A stretch of 22,634 nucleotides of DNA from Chloroflexota bacterium (GTDB lineage Bacteria; Chloroflexota; Dormibacteria; Dormibacterales; Dormibacteraceae), in the NCBI GenBank assembly GCA_005880175.1, contig VBJR01000060.1, positions 1 to 22,634 on the forward strand, read 5' to 3'. A program made the position numbers and the translations under genes. The notes beneath the pieces were generated by a model that saw only the letters and a list, made by a program, of their open reading frames with translations, had not been told where the DNA came from and did no database searches. This document shows positions 19,555-22,634 of this stretch, piece by piece; the first letter of the stretch is position 1, and the number at the start of each line of letters is the position of its first letter.

Positions 19555-22500
19555 TCAGGCCGAGGCGGCCACGCCGCGGAGCGCCTCCCGCTCCCGCTCC
19601 ACGAGCTCGCGGGCCGCCCGGGCGCTGCGCACCTTGATCTCCTCGTAGCCGCGGATCCGGTCCGGGGCGCTCGCGAGGCTGACCGCGGTCTCGTACGTGG
19701 CCGGCGTCACCTCGCGCAGGATCTCGGCGACCAGGTCCTCGTACCACCCGATCAGCTCGCGCTCCAGGCGCCGGACCCGGGTGCCGCCGAACGGGTCGAG
19801 CCGCGTCCCGCGCAGGCGCCGCATCGGCACGAGGAGGCGCAGCACCGGCCGGAACCAGCCGCCGAGCTCCAGCTTGCGGCGCAGGCCGCGGTCGCGCAGG
19901 AACGGCGGGTGCAGGTTGTACCGGACGCGCGGCTCCACGAACGTCCGCCGCACGCGCTCGGCCCACTCGTCCTTCAGCAGCAGCCGCGCCACCTCGTACT
20001 CGTCCTTGTACGCCATCACCTTGTACAGGCCGCGGACCACCGCGCCGGTGAGGTCGGTCCGGCCGGGCAGGACCGACCGCTCGCGTTCGTGCACCGCCAG
20101 CACCCGGTCCAGGAAGCGCCCGGCGTACGCGGCGTCCTGGTACTCGACCAGCTCGCCGAGGCGCACCGCGACGGACCGGCGCAGCGAGTCGGGCAGCCCG
20201 GCGGCCCGCTCCAGCAGCCGCTCGTACGGCGCGCCGAGGCGCCTCGCGTACCGCGCCCGCTCCTCCTCGGCCGTCGGGACCGGCGTCCCGAGCGCGGCCC
20301 GCACCGCCGCCGGGTCGTGGGCGTACAGGCGGCCGTACCGGAACGCCTGCAGGTTGCGCTCGACGGCCACGCCGTTCAGCGAGATCGCCGCCTCCAGGCT
20401 GGCCGCCGCCACCGGCAGCCGCCCGGCCTGGTACGCCACGCCGAGCAGGAACGTGTTCGTCAGCATCTGGTCGCCGAACACCGCCTCCGCCGTGCGGCCG
20501 GCCTCGACCCACGTGCCCTCGTCCGCGCGGCTCCAGCGGTCCGCCGCGCGCTGGAGCGCGCTCCGGCCGGGCATCAGCAGCTCCACGTGGCGGACGGTCT
20601 CGGCCGTCGCCTGGACGGTCGCGTCGGCGACCACCACCGTGCGCTCGGGGGCCATACGGTCGGCGTTGGCCTGGCTGACCGCGCCCAGCGGGTCGAGCGC
20701 CAGCACCAGGTCGGCCCGCGCCAGCCCGACCTTGTTCGACACGTACGGGTCCGGCTCTCCCGGGAGCACGACCAGCGACGAGAGGACCGCGCCGCCCTTC
20801 TGCGCCAGCCCGGTCTGGTCCAGCGTGTGCACCGCGCGGCCCTCGATCATCGCGGCGTACGCGAGCACCTGGTTGGCCGTGACCACGCCGGTGCCGCCGA
20901 TGCCCGGCATGTAGACGCGGTAGCCGTCCGGGCCCACCTCCGGGCGCGAGGCCGGCTCGGGCACCGCGCCGGCCTCCAGCGCCGGCGCCGGCCGCCGGAC
21001 CGGCCCCTTGTCCGTGTAGACCGTCAGGAACGAGGGGCAGTCGCCGCGCGTGCACGAGTAGTCGCGGTTGCAGGAGGACTGGTGGACCTGCGTCTTGCGG
21101 CCCAGCTCGGTCTCGACCGGCTGCACGGACATGCAGTTGGAGACGTCGCCGCAGTCGCCGCAGCCCTCGCAGACGTCCTCGTTGATGAACACGTGCTTCA
21201 CCGGCTCGGGCAGCCGGCCCCGCTTGCGGGCCCGCCGCTTCTCCGCCGCGCACTCCTGGTCGAACAGCAGCACGGTCGTGCCGCGCACCGCCCGCAGCTC
21301 GCGCACCGCCTCCTCGTACCGCTCGCGCGGGTACACCACCGCGTTGCCGGCGAGCGCCGCGCCCCGGTAGGCCGCGGCCTCCTCCGCGACGACGATCGTG
21401 CGCCTGACGCCCTCCGTCTCGAGGTACCGGGTCAGCGTGACCACGTCGCCGGAGCCGACCACGTCCTGGCCCCCGGTCATGGCCACGTGCCGGTTGTAGA
21501 GCAGCTTGAACGTGATGTCGATGCCGGCCGCGACGCACGCGCGCAGGGACTGGGAGGCCGAGTGGAAGAACGTGCCGTCGCCGACGTTCTGCACGAAGTG
21601 GCGGGCGTCGATGAACGGGGCCACGCCGATGAACGCCGAGCCCTCCGCCCCCATCGGCGCCGCGTTGATCGTCTGCCGCTCGGGCTGCGTCATCATCGGC
21701 GCCATGCCGTGGCAGCCGATGCCGCCGCCGACCAGCTCGCCGTCCAGCGCGACCGTCGAGCGGCTGTGCGGGCAGCCGGGGCAGTAGTTGGGCGAGCGCC
21801 GCGCGAACACCTGGTACTGGCGTCCCCGCACGCCGGCGATCTCAGCCACGCGCTGTCTCGCGGTGGTGCCGGCGCCCAGCTCGACCAGCCGCGGCCCCAG
21901 GCGCTCGGCCACCGCGTCCGCGTCCAGCTCGCCGTGCCAGGGGAACCACGGGCGGCCGTCCGCGTCCCGCTTGCCGGTCACGCGCGGGCGCCGGGACAGG
22001 TCGTACAGCGCGCTCCGAAGCTGGGACTCGACCAGGTCGCGCTTCTCCTCGACCACGACGACCTCGTCCAGCCCGTCGGCGAACTCCGCGACCGCCCGCG
22101 GCTCCAGCGGGTACACCATCCCCAGCTTCAGCACCCGGACGCCGAGCTCGGCGAGCTGCGCGTCGCCCAGGCCCAGGTCGCGGAGCGCCTGGACGACGTC
22201 CGTGAACGCCTTGCCGGCCGCAACGATGCCGAGCCGGTCGCGGCGGCCGCGCTGGACGACGCGGTTCAGCTCGTTCGCCCGCGCGTAGGCGTGCACCGCG
22301 GGCATCCGCTCCTCGTGCAGGTGCCGCTCCAGCTCGATCGAGCCGGGCGCGAAGAACACGAAGCTGTGCGGCTTCCGGAACCCGGGCAGGTCGGGCAGCA
22401 CGATGCTCGGCCGGTCCGGGCCGACCCGGACGCTGGCGCCGCCGTCGCAGAGGTTGGTGACGCACTTGAGCGCCGGCCAGGTCCCGGTCAGGCGGGAGAG

Positions 22501-22634
22501 CGCGATGCCGTGCAGGCCGAGCTCCAGCAGCTCGGACACCGAGGCCGGCGCCAGCACCGGCATGCCGCACGCCACGAAGTCCCACTCGCTGTTGTTCGGC
22601 AGCGTCGAGCTCTTGGCCTGCGGGTCGTCGGCGG
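19555..22634 (-). CDS. Fused indolepyruvate:ferredoxin oxidoreductase (5' partial at right edge)
   Basis: The frame is open to the right edge of the window and about 1026 residues are visible. Codons upstream of the apparent Met at 22575 still match the family (DDPQAKSSTLPNNSEW), so the true start lies outside. In order: the end of the pyrimidine-binding part; a TPP-binding domain (CPGCPHSRST, GGGIGCHGM, GDGTFFHSASQ and NRHVAMTGGQ); a ferredoxin-like cysteine cluster (CEGCGDC and following Cys); and a gamma domain beginning GIGGTGVVTANQVL with LDQTGLAQKGGAV. A long helical C-terminal region to 19555 completes it. It oxidatively decarboxylates aryl- or other 2-oxo acids to acyl-CoA with reduction of ferredoxin. 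All visible motifs are intact. It may receive 2-oxo acids from aminotransferases such as the damaged one at 17857, which is inference. Confidence 0.92.
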   Translation of the reverse strand, partial: ADDPQAKSSTLPNNSEWDFVACGMPVLAPASVSELLELGLHGIALSRLTGTWPALKCVTNLCDGGASVRVGPDRPSIVLPDLPGFRKPHSFVFFAPGSIELERHLHEERMPAVHAYARANELNRVVQRGRRDRLGIVAAGKAFTDVVQALRDLGLGDAQLAELGVRVLKLGMVYPLEPRAVAEFADGLDEVVVVEEKRDLVESQLRSALYDLSRRPRVTGKRDADGRPWFPWHGELDADAVAERLGPRLVELGAGTTARQRVAEIAGVRGRQYQVFARRSPNYCPGCPHSRSTVALDGELVGGGIGCHGMAPMMTQPERQTINAAPMGAEGSAFIGVAPFIDARHFVQNVGDGTFFHSASQSLRACVAAGIDITFKLLYNRHVAMTGGQDVVGSGDVVTLTRYLETEGVRRTIVVAEEAAAYRGAALAGNAVVYPRERYEEAVRELRAVRGTTVLLFDQECAAEKRRARKRGRLPEPVKHVFINEDVCEGCGDCGDVSNCMSVQPVETELGRKTQVHQSSCNRDYSCTRGDCPSFLTVYTDKGPVRRPAPALEAGAVPEPASRPEVGPDGYRVYMPGIGGTGVVTANQVLAYAAMIEGRAVHTLDQTGLAQKGGAVLSSLVVLPGEPDPYVSNKVGLARADLVLALDPLGAVSQANADRMAPERTVVVADATVQATAETVRHVELLMPGRSALQRAADRWSRADEGTWVEAGRTAEAVFGDQMLTNTFLLGVAYQAGRLPVAAASLEAAISLNGVAVERNLQAFRYGRLYAHDPAAVRAALGTPVPTAEEERARYARRLGAPYERLLERAAGLPDSLRRSVAVRLGELVEYQDAAYAGRFLDRVLAVHERERSVLPGRTDLTGAVVRGLYKVMAYKDEYEVARLLLKDEWAERVRRTFVEPRVRYNLHPPFLRDRGLRRKLELGGWFRPVLRLLVPMRRLRGTRLDPFGGTRVRRLERELIGWYEDLVAEILREVTPATYETAVSLASAPDRIRGYEEIKVRSARAARELVEREREALRGVAASA

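Noticed and set aside
19697..20914. 405-codon plus-strand frame opposite the oxidoreductase
   Set aside because: Ser/Arg/Thr-rich shadow with no recognisable family and no ribosome site.
19328..21538. 736-codon minus-strand frame overlapping the oxidoreductase in another frame
   Set aside because: Low-complexity Arg/Gly/Ala translation and no domain; the overlapping frame carries all the TPP and Fe-S motifs.
1..22634. CRISPR array, insertion sequence or prophage
   Set aside because: No regularly spaced repeats, transposase or integrase motifs, or phage structural genes were found on either strand.

Overview
The window is very G+C-rich, and nearly every third codon position in the real genes is G or C. 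Gene content and protein signatures point to a free-living Actinomycetota-type bacterium: GTG/TTG starts, the cystathionine beta-synthase sequence, an ECF sigma factor with a fused zinc-finger and membrane tail, VapBC, and a TCS–lipoprotein–ABC efflux operon. A deep-branching or uncultivated soil lineage is plausible, but the order cannot be fixed from the sequence alone. There are no rRNA or tRNA genes, CRISPR arrays or insertion sequences.

Layout. (1) 1–5431, plus strand: a tightly packed signalling and efflux cluster with the end of an OmpR-type response regulator, its histidine kinase, a repeat-containing lipoprotein, a periplasmic adaptor, an ABC ATPase and a MacB/FtsX-type permease. The genes overlap by 4 bp or lie very close, and an 11-bp-spaced direct repeat behind the kinase gene looks like a response-regulator site. 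(2) 5446–8694, plus strand: a CitE-like lyase, an MFS transporter and a fused CopC–CopD protein. (3) 8744–10597: a large, cysteine-rich secreted protein of unknown function, followed by a 14-bp-stem terminator shared with the convergent gene. (4) 10643–13636: transsulfuration genes (cystathionine gamma-synthase/lyase and cystathionine beta-synthase, both minus) around a plus-strand membrane protein with an HAIAH motif. (5) 13763–15491: a membrane-tethered ECF sigma factor carrying its own ZAS-like zinc motif, convergent with a small membrane protein. (6) 15595–17566: a divergent pair, a PQQ-type sugar dehydrogenase lipoprotein and a very compact FtsX-like membrane protein, then two related strong hairpins. 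(7) 17857–22634: a branched-chain aminotransferase (minus), a vapBC module (plus) and a fused indolepyruvate:ferredoxin oxidoreductase (minus) that runs off the right edge. The aminotransferase and the oxidoreductase could act in sequence in amino-acid catabolism.

The most striking feature is that many conserved genes carry a short, clean internal gap. Conserved blocks are lost from the histidine kinase (near 896), the ABC permease (near 4735), cystathionine beta-synthase (near 13615), the sugar dehydrogenase (near 16396) and the aminotransferase (near 18702). The sigma-factor tail has a 1–2 base frame slip (near 15233), and the FtsX-like protein lacks its extracellular domains. Either this genome is decaying by small deletions or the assembly has dropped short GC-rich segments. 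These proteins should not be taken as functional as written.

A second pattern is regulatory. Five first-in-transcript genes have a TANNNT hexamer ending 6–8 nt before the start codon, which suggests widespread leaderless transcription. A third is the single-chain sigma/anti-sigma/transmembrane protein.
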